DNA of 64,000 nt from Lytechinus variegatus (Eukaryota > Echinodermata > Echinoidea > Temnopleuroida > Toxopneustidae): NCBI RefSeq assembly GCF_018143015.1, contig NC_054758.1:8292501-8356500 (forward strand), read 5' to 3'. Both the position numbers and the translations under genes were made by a program. The notes beneath the pieces were generated by a model. The model saw nothing but the letters and a program-made list of their open reading frames with translations. It made no database searches and was not told the DNA's origin. Below are positions 45,535 to 55,237 of this stretch, one piece after another. Position 1 is the stretch's first letter, and the number at the start of each line of letters is the position of its first letter.

Positions 45535-45608
45535 TGGATAGAAACCGGGTCATCCTAGAGTCTGTATGCTCTCCAAATTCAGATTTCATCGACGCCAGCT
45601 ACGTCAAG
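45535..45608 (+). CDS. PTP domain exon, RV.L...SDFIDAS segment (exon L)
   Basis: 74 bases, phase 1 in, phase 0 out. It encodes LDRNRVILESVCSPNSDFID ASYVK, corresponding to the conserved PYDxxRVxL...SDYINASxxx stretch after the KNRY loop. The family's usual N in INAS is Asp here. Confidence 0.9.
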
Positions 45609-46680
45609 GTCAGTTTAATTATTCAAATCGAGAGATTTCGTATGAAGGTAGTTAAGAGGAAATTAAGCAGCTGGTACAAGACAACGTTATACACAAAATT
45701 TTATCTCACTATTAGATTTCTACATGTATGTTCCATCGATTACGCCTAGTCGTGGTTTCAACATCAATTGGTCTACATTAGGAGCCACTATATTTTTTCG
45801 GGGTAATTTAAGCACCACAATTCTTCTGGCAAAATGTTGTGCTGTTAGGCGAATGCAAGAGACATTATTTCCCCCCCCCCCCACCCATGGAAATGCATCA
45901 TCGTGATGGAATAAGCATACACCCATCATATATGAATGGGAAAACTTAGTAATGCCACCCTCATGGTCGTCGAACGTCACCATCTGTCAAAAATGAAATG
46001 TTCTAGAAGTATACACTGAACTCATTCAAGTTATTGTTTGAATTAACGTAGATATCATATTGAACTATTTATTGAACTAGAAATAAGTCTTACATGTCTA
46101 TTCCTATACAAAGCTTGAGCGTACTAAAAATTCGAAATTATTTGAAAGGTTGGAGGAGTGACAACCTTTTCCAAATGTTACATCCAACCTTGTATAAAGC
46201 TGAATCCAACATTTGAAGTGTAGGGTAAAACCATTTAAATTGGTAATTGCAATATTCAGACAATGTTGTTAATCATCCAACCTTTCAAATGTTTAGTTAA
46301 CATTTCTTTTCTTTAGAGTGTAATGAGATGTTTACACTTTATCCTACAAGAAAACACGAGGAAACATGCAATAGTCTTGGAAGATCGGAGCAAATATAAC
46401 AATGCCTCTGAATAGGGTGATCCATCCGTATCTTTTCAAGTGTAGTATTCTTGATATTTCGTACATTGTAATTTGTTGTGATTGTCATACGGTAAATAAA
46501 TCCAAAACAATCCATCACGAAATCTTTGGGAATACATTGTGCGTGGGTGTGGGTGGAATGGTGTTATGTACGTATGGCATAGCTGCGTTGTAACAGTTAC
46601 ATCGATTGTCTAACAACTGTATAATCATGTAACATTTAACTTGCTTTATAATGTGATTTTTTTCACCTTATGATGTATAG
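45609..46680 (+). other. Intron with a CCAACCTTT-type repeat
   Basis: 1.07 kb. Between about 46140 and 46320 phrases such as CATCCAACCTTT, TCCAACATTTGAA and CCAACCTTTCAAATG recur in both orientations and end in TTAGAGTGTAA. Probably a short MITE. A C run lies at 45869-45881. Confidence 0.5.
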
Positions 46681-46809
46681 GGTATTCGATACAGGTTTAT
46701 AACTACACAGATGCCTATGCCTAACACAGTCGCCGATTTCTGGGACATGGTGTTTTACAACCAACCAACTGTTATCATCATGCTTAACGATGATGACAGA
46801 CGTAACAAG
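46681..46809 (+). CDS. PTP domain exon, Q.P...T..DFW segment (exon M)
   Basis: 129 bases, phase 0-0, acceptor GTATAG, donor GTGAGG. It encodes GIRYRFITTQMPMPNTVADF WDMVFYNQPTVIIMLNDDDR RNK. It matches the PTP motif YIxTQ.P...T..DFWxMVW.....IVMLT. The Trp after MV is Phe. NTVADFW and VIIML are closer to D2 domains of type IIA/IIB receptor phosphatases than to catalytic D1 domains. Confidence 0.92.
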
Positions 46810-46834
46810 GTGAGGGGCCTCCTGGATAGAACAT

Positions 46835-47125
46835 ATTGTCCACAGTGTATCCGGAGTTGTGTTCACATTGTGTCCACAATGTGAACACAGTGTAACTAAA
46901 AGTGTGTTCAGAGTGTGTAACAAAATATGAAATCATCTTCATACTGGTAAAAAACCCACACGTTTCACATTGTGAATCTCACGGTGCTACTTTATGAACA
47001 TACCATGTAAAAGTATCAGTACACACACTCGACTCCAAATTGAGAAAATTAATGATTTCAACGATGTGAAATATATCACCACATAGTCCACTACATGATC
47101 ATACTGTGAACACACTGTACTCAGA
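46835..47125 (+). repeat. GTGTTCACATTGTGTCCACA-type short repeats
   Basis: Palindromic phrases GTTCACATTGTG, GTCCACAATGTGAACACAGTGT and CACTGTGTTC-like words recur from about 46838 to 47125, mostly in the first 80 bases. Local repeat or MITE remnant in the intron. Confidence 0.5.
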
Positions 47126-47769
47126 TTTCTTCAGCATGGACTATGGGCTCTTAATTGTGGAGAGCCTTAAGATTCTTTCACAGATATAAATTTACATTTC
47201 ATATTTACTTCGTCAAAATGATGGTTATAGTCCGTTACTAAATAATCTTTTACGCTACTAAATATGATTCGTGTTCTGATGTTAGCACCTAGAGAGCTAT
47301 AGAAAATATTCATCTCATTATTTGTGACTCTTAAAGAGAAAGCTGTGCATTAACATTGATAACACGTGTAGAATCGTTGTCTCATGCAGTATGTAACAAA
47401 AATGAAAGTATATAGGCCCAATTAAAACGGAGGTGGCCATTGGGGATAATGCTTGATTGCTTTGGGAAGAACTTACAAGACAATCCTGGTGTTTGTTTAA
47501 CACCATGTGGTGTTATAACGGCACTGTTGGTGTTGTGTTAAAAATCCCATGGAATAATTTTATCAACTTAGGTTTTATTCGTCTACCAGCATCTCAAATC
47601 TTGAATGTTACTTGCTACATTTATCACTTTATTATGATGATCGTTATTTTTTTCAAGTTAACAGTAGAGAAGAAGTGTGATGACTGCATCGATAATGAAA
47701 GTCGGTGGATATGCAAGTTATTAGTCAATAAAATTTAACTTACATGTTTGCCTATCTTAACCCCTTTAG
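47126..47769 (+). other. Intron remainder before exon N
   Basis: AT-rich. No exon, RNA gene or transposon end is recognised. Confidence 0.5.
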
Positions 47770-47898
47770 AGTTGTGCCCAATACTGGTTGGACAGTGGTG
47801 TTGCCATTTTTGGATCCTTTTCTGTCACTACGGTGTCTGTCTCAGAGAACGAAGGACTGATAGAGAGGGAGATGCAAGTTACCAGAAATAATTCAAAG
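47770..47898 (+). CDS. PTP domain exon, C..YW segment (exon N)
   Basis: 129 bases, phase 0-0. It encodes SCAQYWLDSGVAIFGSFSVT TVSVSENEGLIEREMQVTRN NSK. It aligns with the CxxYWP....YG.......E.......R.F.V... region. The Pro of YWP is Leu. This strand pair precedes the WPD loop. Confidence 0.9.
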
Positions 47899-49110
47899 GT
47901 ATACCCTTTCTTCAACTTTCAAGTTTATAAAATCTCATTAAGAAATTGAAATATTTGTTTACCTATCGCTCCTTTTCAATTTAAGTGCATTTTTGGCTCC
48001 CGTTTTATAAATACGGCTTATTTTATGTTACGATTAGATATTTACCAATATGATTAAATCATTTAGTTAGCTTTAAATTATTATTAAAAATTCGTTGTTT
48101 TGACTCTTTTATGAAACGGACCCAAGATTATGGGCACTTGCTTTGTTATTTAAAGGGGGTGGAATATGTCCAAACTGGTTGGGATATGGATGAATTCAAA
48201 GAACTCTAAAAAAATCTATACTCATAGCTCGCATGAAGCGTTTCAAATTACAAGTTCACAATAATAGAAGCACATTAAAATAATTGATCAAATAACTAAG
48301 GTGACATTAAACAAATTAAAAACAATAGATAGTATATAAAATTCATGTAAATTTTATGAACAAGTAGAAATACTCAGAATGTAGGGCCCTGTAATCATAT
48401 GCAAATTACTTGAGTACGTCGTAGTCGACATTGTATAATACGACTTGATGAATGCCATTGACACATTACATTCTTAAAATCGAGTTGTGTGGAAATTGTT
48501 TGATGAAGTAACATTTGTTAATAAGTAAATTTAATTAGTGTATTTTAATTTGTATTACAATAAATATAAAAAATAATCAAAAAGTTGCTTACATAAACTC
48601 CCGTTGGAAGGTATAGACAGTTCTGGTTAATCCAAAATATGATAGTCCTAAAGTCCAAATAGTGATCCAAATTGGCTGGCAAAGAGTTCTTGAGTTAAAA
48701 GCCCATAAAGCTGGTGATGATGAAAGTGGTGTTGAGTTGCGATGGGCGATCATAGTCACTGAGCTAAAATATCCTTGAATATCTTGATGATGCGAAAAGG
48801 AGTTCAACAGAAGTTAATGTGGTATTCCACCATTGAATTACTTGCTGTAAGATAACTTATCGAGACATTCTAGAATATTCGAGTGTACCTAAAAAATAGC
48901 AGTTCTTTACTTGCAATTCCTTTTTATTAAGAAAGTGATCTATTTTCATCTGCAAACTCTCTCAGGAGTTTTGAATAACAAAATGGTTAAAATAATGTTC
49001 ATACAATTTTTCTTGAATGAAACATTTTTGGGTGCCAATGTTTAATGATGAATCAAATAGTACCTTAAAAATTTACAGATATCATGAATATGTTTTAATA
49101 CTCATTTTAG
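47899..49110 (+). other. Intron between exons N and O
   Basis: 1.2 kb, AT-rich. The minus strand at 48589-48807 has a 72-residue open frame with no recognisable domain; it is not supported as a gene. No repeat ends are identified. Confidence 0.5.
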
Positions 49111-49265
49111 GCTCGTCATGTTGTGAAGCAGTACCAGTTCTTACAATGGCCAAATGAGGCCGAGCAGCAAGCGAATCGAGCTCGTCAACTTGTAAATCTG
49201 ATGACAAAAGTTCAGGAAACTTTAGAACGATCTCGAGAAGGGTTCCCAGTACTTGTTCATTGCAT
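49111..49265 (+). CDS. PTP domain exon with WPN loop and first half of the P-loop (exon O)
   Basis: 155 bases, phase 0 in, phase 2 out. It encodes ARHVVKQYQFLQWPNEAEQQ, then ANRARQLVNLMTKVQETLER and SREGFPVLVHCM. The WPD loop reads WPN, replacing the general acid Asp with Asn. The catalytic Cys is kept in VHC. The style WP-x followed by a helix and V-x-VHCxNG resembles D2 domains of type IIB receptor phosphatases (VVHCLNGGGRSGTFC). Confidence 0.92.
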
Positions 49266-49653
49266 GTGAGTAATGGAGATCAACCATGACTGTGCATCGT
49301 TGTAATACGATTGCATTCCTAGTTCCCCAAAAGTGTTTACCACTGTATCTTTTTTCCCGCACTTTACACTATGATGATTTTACCGTAATATCAATTGAGT
49401 GGATCCGATAATTGGGTTGTCTAATCTGTGTTGTCCACGCTTATGGATGAACTTACTCTTATGCCTGTTTTTTCTAAGGACAGGTAAAAAGAATATTAAA
49501 ACATTAAATCATTTTAAAATAATTTTTTGCAAGCTTTGTAGACCAATTTACAGTACGATTAATGCTGGTATTAATTTGTTGTTTTTTATTTACTTATTTT
49601 TTTAAATGTGAAGGCATAGTGATGACTCTGTTAACACATTTACATATCTTTAG
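49266..49653 (+). other. Intron between exons O and P
   Basis: 388 bases with GTGAGT and TTTAG ends. It splits the P-loop codon after AT. Nothing else is seen. Confidence 0.7.
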
Positions 49654-49789
49654 GAATGGAGTTGGCCGAACTGGCGTATTTTGTAGCACACTTGAGTGCA
49701 TCGCACAAGTAAACGAAGAGGGCGCTGTTGATGTCTTTCACGTAGTGAAGATGCTCAGAAGTGAAAGGATGCATTTCGTACAAACCGAG
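49654..49789 (+). CDS. PTP domain exon, P-loop second half (exon P)
   Basis: 136 bases, phase 2 in, phase 0 out. Joined to exon O it completes HCMNGVGRTGVFCSTLECIA, then QVNEEGAVDVFHVVKMLRSE RMHFVQTE. Cys-x5-Arg of the PTP signature is intact. VDVFHVVKMLR is almost the type IIB D2 sequence VDVFHAVKTLR. The Q-loop Gln (VQTE) is present. Thus the phosphate-binding pocket is preserved although the WPD and KNRY loops are not. Confidence 0.92.
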
Positions 49790-50068
49790 GTAACATTTAC
49801 GAGTACTGTGTGCATGTGTGTGGGGGCGGTGAGTGCGTGTGTCTCGGATGGAGTGAGAGTGTGTACGTGCGTTTGTGTGAGAACGCCGGTGTCTAGAAAA
49901 GTGTGAAATCGCATAGGCCTACATTTGTAAGTACATGTATTTGGTCATGTGCGCACCGAGTGTAAAATGCATGTGAGTGGATGTGTGACTATGGCTGGCT
50001 TTTTGTATTGTTTGTGAGGGTTAGCGTTATTCATGCGCATGCATTTTTTTCTATTTCTTGTAATGCAG
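49790..50068 (+). other. Intron between exons P and Q
   Basis: 279 bases, rich in TGTG words at 49805-49990. Ends GTAACA and TGCAG. Confidence 0.65.
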
Positions 50069-50284
50069 GAAGAATATTCGCTCATCTACGAGCTGATCAA
50101 AGAATATCTTCGAGATCATGAGTACGAGCAACCGTTTCCCGAGGTCTCGCCGAACGATCACACTTACACGTATGCCGATTCCCCTCTGGCCCCAGGTTCC
50201 GGTGAGAGTGAGCATGTATACGCACAACTGCAAGAGGGCGCCCCCGATAAAGGAGTGTATACCCCACTGAAGACAGAAAAATAA
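50069..50284 (+). CDS. Last exon: end of PTP domain and tyrosine-rich tail (exon Q)
   Basis: 216 bases, phase 0, stop TAA at 50282-50284. EEYSLIYELIKEYLRDHEYE closes the PTP fold (Q-loop helix). The tail NDHTYTYADSPLAPGSGESE then HVYAQLQEGAPDKGVYTPLK TEK has tyrosines in HVYAQL and GVYTPL contexts (Y-x-x-L), suited to SH2 docking. There is no second PTP domain: the protein ends here. The whole secure block encodes EGF, EGF, Ig-like, FN3, TM, PTP. Confidence 0.92.
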   Translation, partial: EEYSLIYELIKEYLRDHEYEQPFPEVSPNDHTYTYADSPLAPGSGESEHVYAQLQEGAPDKGVYTPLKTEK

Positions 50285-51245
50285 TCCTTTTTGGATTAAG
50301 ACTCTTTAATGGTGTTTATGGGTTATGTTATATTGTAGGTGTTCTAAAATTCATTTTTTAAATTCATTTTTCAAAGGCAGTAAGTCTACTCTTGATGCAA
50401 ATTGTATTCATTCTATACCCAGTTACCTGTTTTTTGAAAGAAATATATTCTTACATCTTTGGAGTATTATTTTGTGAGAAGGGAATCGTTGCTGCACTGG
50501 GAAAGGGTGGCAGAAAAACAGCCTCTACTACCCGCCCCCCACAAAAACATGTTCCAACATGCGCGCAAGCATAAAGTGTGCGCGTCAATTATTAAATTTC
50601 AACCTAGTAAACGATGTATAAAAAGATTGGCCGCTTCGCACGCTCATTTTCTTATCATAAAAAAGATACTACGTATTCTAACCTCAATCCCCATGAATTT
50701 ATCTTCATTGACCGTAAAAAAAACAAAATGTTCTATTATCAAACTTAAATCATATGCATTTTCCTCTCAAGTAAAAACGGGTCTATCTTTGTTGTTTATA
50801 TTTCACTTATAGTCATATTAGAAACATTTTTGTGTCATTAAGTATAATAGAATTTTATTTTTATATGTTGCGTTTCAAACAAACAAAATACTTATTGTGT
50901 CAAGATGTTCTTATTGTGTAATGTCAAGACGTTAAGTACATTCTATCGGGGTTTTTTGTCGAATTCAGAATATTTTGGGACAGGCAAACACTAAGCGGAT
51001 GATTTGGTTTTTACGGTGCTCACGAATGCTTGCAAAGGACTCGAATTAAAATAAGAAGAAAAAATGGCAATGTCCATCAGTCATTATATGTAGCAAAAGT
51101 ATCGCTTATTTTTTTCACCTGGAATAGGATGCCTTTTCTTCACGCTTAATTTTTTTAAATCATTGTAACAGGTTAAACGTTCTCAAATCGTGTATGTGAT
51201 GTTCGCGTCCTTTGCAAGATCTCGGTGTCTCCGTTGACTTATTGT
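50285..51245 (+). other. 3' flank of the receptor gene, no clear poly(A) signal
   Basis: AT-rich DNA. No canonical AATAAA was noted close to the stop codon. Open frames around 50392-50812 have no recognisable domain and are not supported as genes. Confidence 0.45.
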
Positions 51246-51250
51246 GCAGC

Positions 51251-51420
51251 GTTTTGGCCCGGGGGATTAGTCTCCGGACTCTGAAACAGAAGGTTGTGGG
51301 TTCGAATCCTAGCCGTGGCGTAAATTCCTTCGGGAAAAAATGTATCCACATTGTGCTGCACTCGACCCAGGTGACGTTAATGGGTACCCGGTAGAATTTA
51401 AGTATACTGCGCCCTATAAA
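51251..51420 (+). repeat. tRNA-derived SINE
   Basis: The tRNA-like head holds TGGCCCGGGGG (A-box position) and a perfect B box GGTTCGAATCC (51299-51309), followed by TAGCCGTGGCGTAAATTCC. The body has CACATTGTGCTGCACTCGAC and CCAGGTGACGTTAATGGGTA then CCCGGTAG. It shares body motifs with the copies at 28590 and 57763. Such SINEs are known from sea urchins. Essentially full length. Confidence 0.8.
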
Positions 51421-51880
51421 TTGACATATTATAAAACTATTGTTTTTATTCACACTTTCATTTTCATTCTATAACCTATTCGCGCTTTTACATATTGAAA
51501 TTACCATCTGACTTTATTATATCGATTCTGTTCCAAGCCTTTCCGGGGAGTTTTATGAAGCACCTAGTCAGTGATGTTCACCTACTAATTAGTTCTAAAC
51601 TAAATAAATACTAAATAATTCCTTCATGGAAATGCTCCCCATATTTAGTTTGAAGGCATTTGAATATCAAAGGAAAACTTTGACAAACGTATACGACACT
51701 TTCGGTAATCTTTTGAATGTTGATGTTAGCCTATATCTGTAATCAAATGCCAATCCCTGAAACCTTATTTCTTTTGTTGCATATAGTTTTAATACACCAA
51801 TATTCTCGATTTGTTCATATATAATAGGTATATAAACGATTTAACAATCTTATCTCTTTTATGAACAGCATTTATCCTAA

Positions 51881-52390
51881 TGTTGTGTTACAGGAAGATG
51901 AATGTAATATGATTTTGAGGTATAAGATTAAGATTAGGAGTGAAGTTAATATAATATTCGATGGACGTCTAAGTCTTGAAGTCAGTCAGTCTATCTGGAT
52001 AAATGTGGGTCTAGTATTCTATCGTTGGTGTTCTCTCTGTCTAACAATCAAGAAGTCTTATTTATATCATTTGTTTTGGGGTTGTAACTATTAAAGGTGG
52101 GAGTGATCTAAAGTTGTTCTGATTGGTCTACGGGTAACTGTCTATCAAACTTTCTCTGGTATAAGGGGTGTGGTGATGCTCTGTGCAAGTGACTAGGGCT
52201 GGAGTGTGAGTCATACTTCTTCCATGAAGTTAGCTGACGTCACTGAGGGTTGGTCTTTTTATGGTCAAGGCTTAGCAGTTAAATGGTATTGGGGGTTTTG
52301 GGATTCTAAGATGACATTGGGGGAGTTTGTAAACAAGTGAGGGTGAATGACTGAAAGGATAACAGGAAGTTATATTAATACTACATAACA
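51881..52390 (+). mobile_element. Candidate solo LTR (fossil)
   Basis: A 510-bp segment starts TGTTGTGT, ends ACATAACA (TG...CA with short inverted tips), and is flanked by the direct repeat CTAA (51877-51880, 52391-52394). A TATAAGGGG-like stretch sits in the middle. No internal coding region or second LTR lies nearby. Family undetermined (4-bp duplication fits Ty3/Gypsy or BEL kin). The evidence is only the ends. Confidence 0.4.
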
Positions 52391-52629
52391 CTAAACATCT
52401 GTTTTTACTGGGTTTTTTGTACAGGTGTATGTTCAAAATTCGGTATTTTCGGCGTACTTTAAACTATATAACCTAATGTGTTTTTATTATTCTTATAGAC
52501 TTTGGCCTTTCTTACGATATGCGATATCAGTATCAGTGGATATGTGGTGTGATGTCCACACCACTTAATTTAAAAAAAATTCACCTTGCTTCCATGGCCG
52601 CTTTACCTGCGTGAATAAATCACCTGGGG

Positions 52630-53795
52630 CCTGTTACATAAAGGACTTGAAACTGTTGTACCCTTATAAAAATCGCCAATGGTATTTGAATGGTGCCGAA
52701 TGGTAGTTGAATGGTGATCTGAATGGTAAATGGTACGCGAATGGTATTTAAGTGGTGTTTCAATGGTAAGTTCTTAATGGTAATTGGTAGTTTATTTAAT
52801 GGTAAATGGTATACCATATACCCAATGGTGTCTCAGTGGTATGTGTCTAATGGTATGATTAGTATGATGAATGGTATACCACACACCCAATGGTGTCTCA
52901 GTGGTATGTGCTTGTAATGGTATCATTGGTATGATGGATGGTATACCATTTACCCAATGGTGTCTCAGTGGTATTCAATGGTGTCTCAGTGGTATTCAAT
53001 GGTGTATCAGTGGTATGTGCTTGTAATGGTATGATTGGTATGGTGAATAGTATACCATACACCCAATGGTGTCTCAGTGGTATTCAATGGTGTATGAGTA
53101 GTATGTGCCTGTAATGGTATGATGAATGGTATACCATACACCCAATGGTGTCTCAGTGGTATACAGTGGTGGCTCAGTGGTATTCAATAGTGTCTCATTA
53201 GTGTGTGCCTCTAATGGTTTGACTGGTATAATGAATGGTATACCATACGCCCAATGGTGTCTCAGTGGTATACAATGGTGTCTCAGTGGTATTCAATGGT
53301 GTCTCAGTAGTATGTGCCTCCATAATGGTACGACTGGTATGATGAATGGTATACCATATACCCAATGGTGTCTCAGTGGTATACAATGATGTCTCAGTGG
53401 TATTCAATGGTGTCTCAGTAGTATGTGCCTGTAATGGTATGGTGAATGGTATACCATACACCCAATGGTGTCTCAGTGGTATACAATTGTGTCTCAGTGG
53501 TATTCAATGGTGTCTCAGTAGTATGTGTCTCTATAATGGTATACCATACACCCAATGGTGTCTCAGTGGTATACAATGGTGTCTCAGTGGTATTCAATGG
53601 TGTCTCAGTAGTATGTGCCTGTAATGGTATGATGAATGGTATACCATACACCCAATGGTGTGTCAGTGGTATACAATGGTGTCTCAGTGATATTCAATAG
53701 TGTTTCAGTAGTATGTGCCACTATAATCGTATGATTGGTATGGTGAATGGTATACCATATACTCAATGGTGTCTCAGTAATATCCATCACCATCC
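52630..53795 (+). repeat. Minisatellite, 21-bp subunit, adjoining a MITE tip
   Basis: It opens with a GGGGCCTGTTACATAAAGGA tip like that of the 62833 MITE. From about 52675 ATGGTA-rich words appear. From 52800 to 53790 a 21-bp unit close to CAATGGTGTCTCAGTGGTAT recurs, grouped into higher-order blocks of about 100-160 bp that also contain AATGGTATACCATACACCC and GTAATGGTATGATGA. Because 21 is a multiple of 3, both strands stay open (for example VYNGVSVVFNGVSVV). This is not evidence for a protein. Confidence 0.9.
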
Positions 53796-55041
53796 TCTCT
53801 TTTCCCCTTTGTTTCCTTTTCGCTTTTTGTTTCTTGGTAGTGAAAATTGAACGGCAGAAATGTAGCTCCTCTATCGTACGGTATACTGTTCGTTTTTATT
53901 TTAAACTACGTTCTTCATATTTTTATTTTCAAAGTTTTATTCTATTTAATTTATAATCATTTTGCTTATTTATGGCCGCTTTTTATGAAAAGAACTATAT
54001 CTGGAGTGTTCCAAAGATATTTGCAATTAATCCGAAGATGCAAATTTACAGGTTATATACATTAATTTTATCTAAAACATATCAATTTGGATTTTTTGAT
54101 GGAAGAAACAATAAATCAGTTGCAAGTTTGCAATGAAAAGTATGACTTTCAATTGATTTTGGAGTGTGAAATTGATTTTCGTTCGATTGCAAGTTTCTTG
54201 CAATGCCCCATATTTTCCTCAAAATAAATTCACTGTTGGTTGTCTTGCATGGTCCCCCAACCTCTATCAAATTCCCATCCGCAAACCCTGATATGGTCAG
54301 TCTGCAACGTCCAAATTTAGCCCCCTCCGAACCCATTTGTACGCTACTATAGCTGCTTCCAATCATGAATTATTCCTCTCTTTTTTTTACAAATGATATT
54401 TTCAAAATTCTAATTCTATTTTTAGACCCTAATTATTCTTTGTCACGGACGGCGTTCATAAAGAGGAGAGCTATTCTATAGGCCGGTCATTACTTGATTG
54501 AAATGATTTATCCATATTGTCTTGCTCCCCCACCCCTATCAAAATTCCCTGCCGCCATACAGGATATAGTACAATGTAACAGAAAAGAAATATATACTGA
54601 ATGAAATCTCAATTTCAATCAAAACAAAAGCAAATTAAAAGGGAAGAGGAATGAGTAAAAAATATAAAAAAATATAAAAAAAAACAAGAAAAGAAAAAGG
54701 CAAAGAAGAAAAGAAAGAAACAGAAAAGAAAAAAGACAACGAAAATAAAAAAGAAAGAAGAGAGAGAAAAGGAAAAAATATGAAGGGATCGAAAACTTTC
54801 TTTCATAGATTCCAAGATCCAAGGAAAACAGTGGCAAAAATTGATCTCACGCCACCATGGTTTCCATCCCAGAACCAATCGAGAGGAAAAAGAAGACACC
54901 CCTGATTTGGTTTAATTCACCCCCACCCATATCGGGATGTGTATTTATCTTGGCGAAGAAGTCCCCTCCCCCAGATTTGGTCATAATTTATCCCCCCCCC
55001 CATATGCGTTGGCTAGCGGGGCCGCTTGGCTGCTTGCCAGG
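53796..55041. other. Non-coding stretch with a purine-rich block
   Basis: 54610-54785 is A/G-rich simple sequence whose minus-strand Phe/Leu-rich frames are not credible. CACCCCCACCC-like runs lie at 54920-55005. Nothing else is recognised. Confidence 0.45.
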
Positions 55042-55237
55042 TAGCTCTATTATACATGTTGTTCTCGCACGCACGCGCGCACGTCTAACCGCCAAGTGCA
55101 ATATTTGAAAAACAAAACTCGATCTACCGGTACTACCGTTTTGCCGTTGATAAGTCCGTCGATAATTCATCAAAAACTAAAGGAACACGGGTCAGATTCG
55201 GACAGCGACTTCAAAGTCATTTGTAGAAGGCTAAACA
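55042..55237 (+). CDS. Candidate exon of an unrecognised gene (open part; start not found)
   Basis: A frame is open without ATG from 55042 to a GTAAGT donor after CTAAACA (phase 1 out). The most protein-like part reads STGTTVLPLISPSIIHQKLK then EHGSDSDSDFKVICRRLN. The 5' boundary is uncertain, and the first codons may be untranslated or intronic. It joins in phase to 57098. The Ser/Asp cluster could be a CK2-type acidic patch. The protein is not recognised. Confidence 0.4.

Noticed and set aside
48589-48807. 72-residue minus-strand frame in the intron before exon O
   Set aside because: Peptide looks varied, but there is no domain, no partner exon and no repeat homology within the window; too weak to annotate.
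53126-53700. Several open frames of about 80-90 residues on both strands
   Set aside because: Artefact of a 21-bp tandem unit, open in several frames by periodicity.
54615-54899. 94-residue Phe-rich open frame on the minus strand
   Set aside because: Comes from an A/G-rich simple repeat.
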